Below, in pieces: positions 5,740-5,784 of a stretch of DNA of 5,784 nt; the stretch's first letter is position 1; each line of letters begins with the position of its first letter. The stretch covers positions 1-5,784 of the forward strand of contig CAJKDC010000108.1 of assembly GCA_905198575.1 (NCBI GenBank). Direction: 5' to 3'. The stretch comes from an uncultured Bacteroides sp. (GTDB lineage Bacteria > Bacteroidota > Bacteroidia > Bacteroidales > Bacteroidaceae). A program made the translations under genes and the position numbers. Below the pieces are notes generated by a model. That model saw only the letters and a program-made list of their open reading frames with translations, made no database searches and had not been told where the DNA came from.

Positions 5740-5784
5740 GGAGAGGTGGCAGAGTGGTCGATTGCGGCGGTCTTGAAAACCGTT
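5740..5784 (+). tRNA. tRNA-Ser (anticodon UGA), 5' part, cut by the window edge
   Basis: The 45 bases seen cover the 5' acceptor strand GGAGAGG (5740-5746), T8-G9, the D arm (GCAGAGTGG region) and the full anticodon arm. The anticodon stem pairs 5767-5771 with 5779-5783 (one G-U pair) around the loop CTTGAAA. The anticodon is TGA at 5774-5776, reading UCA and, by wobble, other UCN serine codons. The sequence closely resembles bacterial tRNA-Ser(UGA). The long variable arm, T arm and acceptor 3' strand lie to the right of the window, so length and CCA status cannot be judged. It has its own promoter about 50 bp upstream. Confidence 0.93.

Noticed and set aside
1..5784. Serine theme (sdaA plus tRNA-Ser) as a functional cluster
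   Set aside because: The two are separated by mutS2, lie on opposite strands and have no shared promoter block; proximity is probably chance.

Overview
The window looks like ordinary core chromosome from a gut-type Bacteroidota bacterium (Bacteroides, Phocaeicola or a close relative). Three things point there. Most promoters fit the Bacteroidota primary-sigma pattern TTTG - 19 to 21 bp - TAnnTTTG. Start codons follow A/T-rich stretches with no Shine-Dalgarno sequence. The proteins, especially MutS2 and the compact 402-residue serine dehydratase, have the Bacteroides look. The genus is an inference from family resemblance and was not tested by a search.

Layout, left to right. The first 52 bases are the 5' end of rplU (ribosomal protein bL21, minus strand), preceded by a leader of about 80 nt and a strong promoter. 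Next is a HAD-family phosphatase (minus). A divergent intergenic region carries back-to-back promoters for that phosphatase and for aqpZ, an orthodox water channel and the only protein gene on the plus strand. aqpZ converges on sdaA (L-serine dehydratase, minus), with a 14-bp-stem bidirectional terminator between them. Upstream of sdaA is mutS2 (minus). sdaA has its own promoter, whose -33 element lies at the very end of mutS2. At the right edge mutS2 and a tRNA-Ser(UGA) gene are transcribed divergently from closely packed promoters. The tRNA runs off the window after its anticodon arm.

How the genes relate: the minus-strand genes appear to be separately promoted housekeeping genes rather than one tight operon. 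Three have translation links: bL21, tRNA-Ser, and MutS2, whose Bacillus homologue rescues collided ribosomes. Their promoters share an extended -7/start-site sequence that the other promoters lack. sdaA supplies pyruvate from serine. The phosphatase and the aquaporin are stand-alone functions.

I found no mobile element, CRISPR array, phage gene or new multi-gene system. The items worth a second look are regulatory: an identical 15-nt promoter block at rplU and mutS2, a perfect 7-bp dyad over the sdaA promoter, repeats in the mutS2/tRNA-Ser divergent region, and repeats in the rplU leader.
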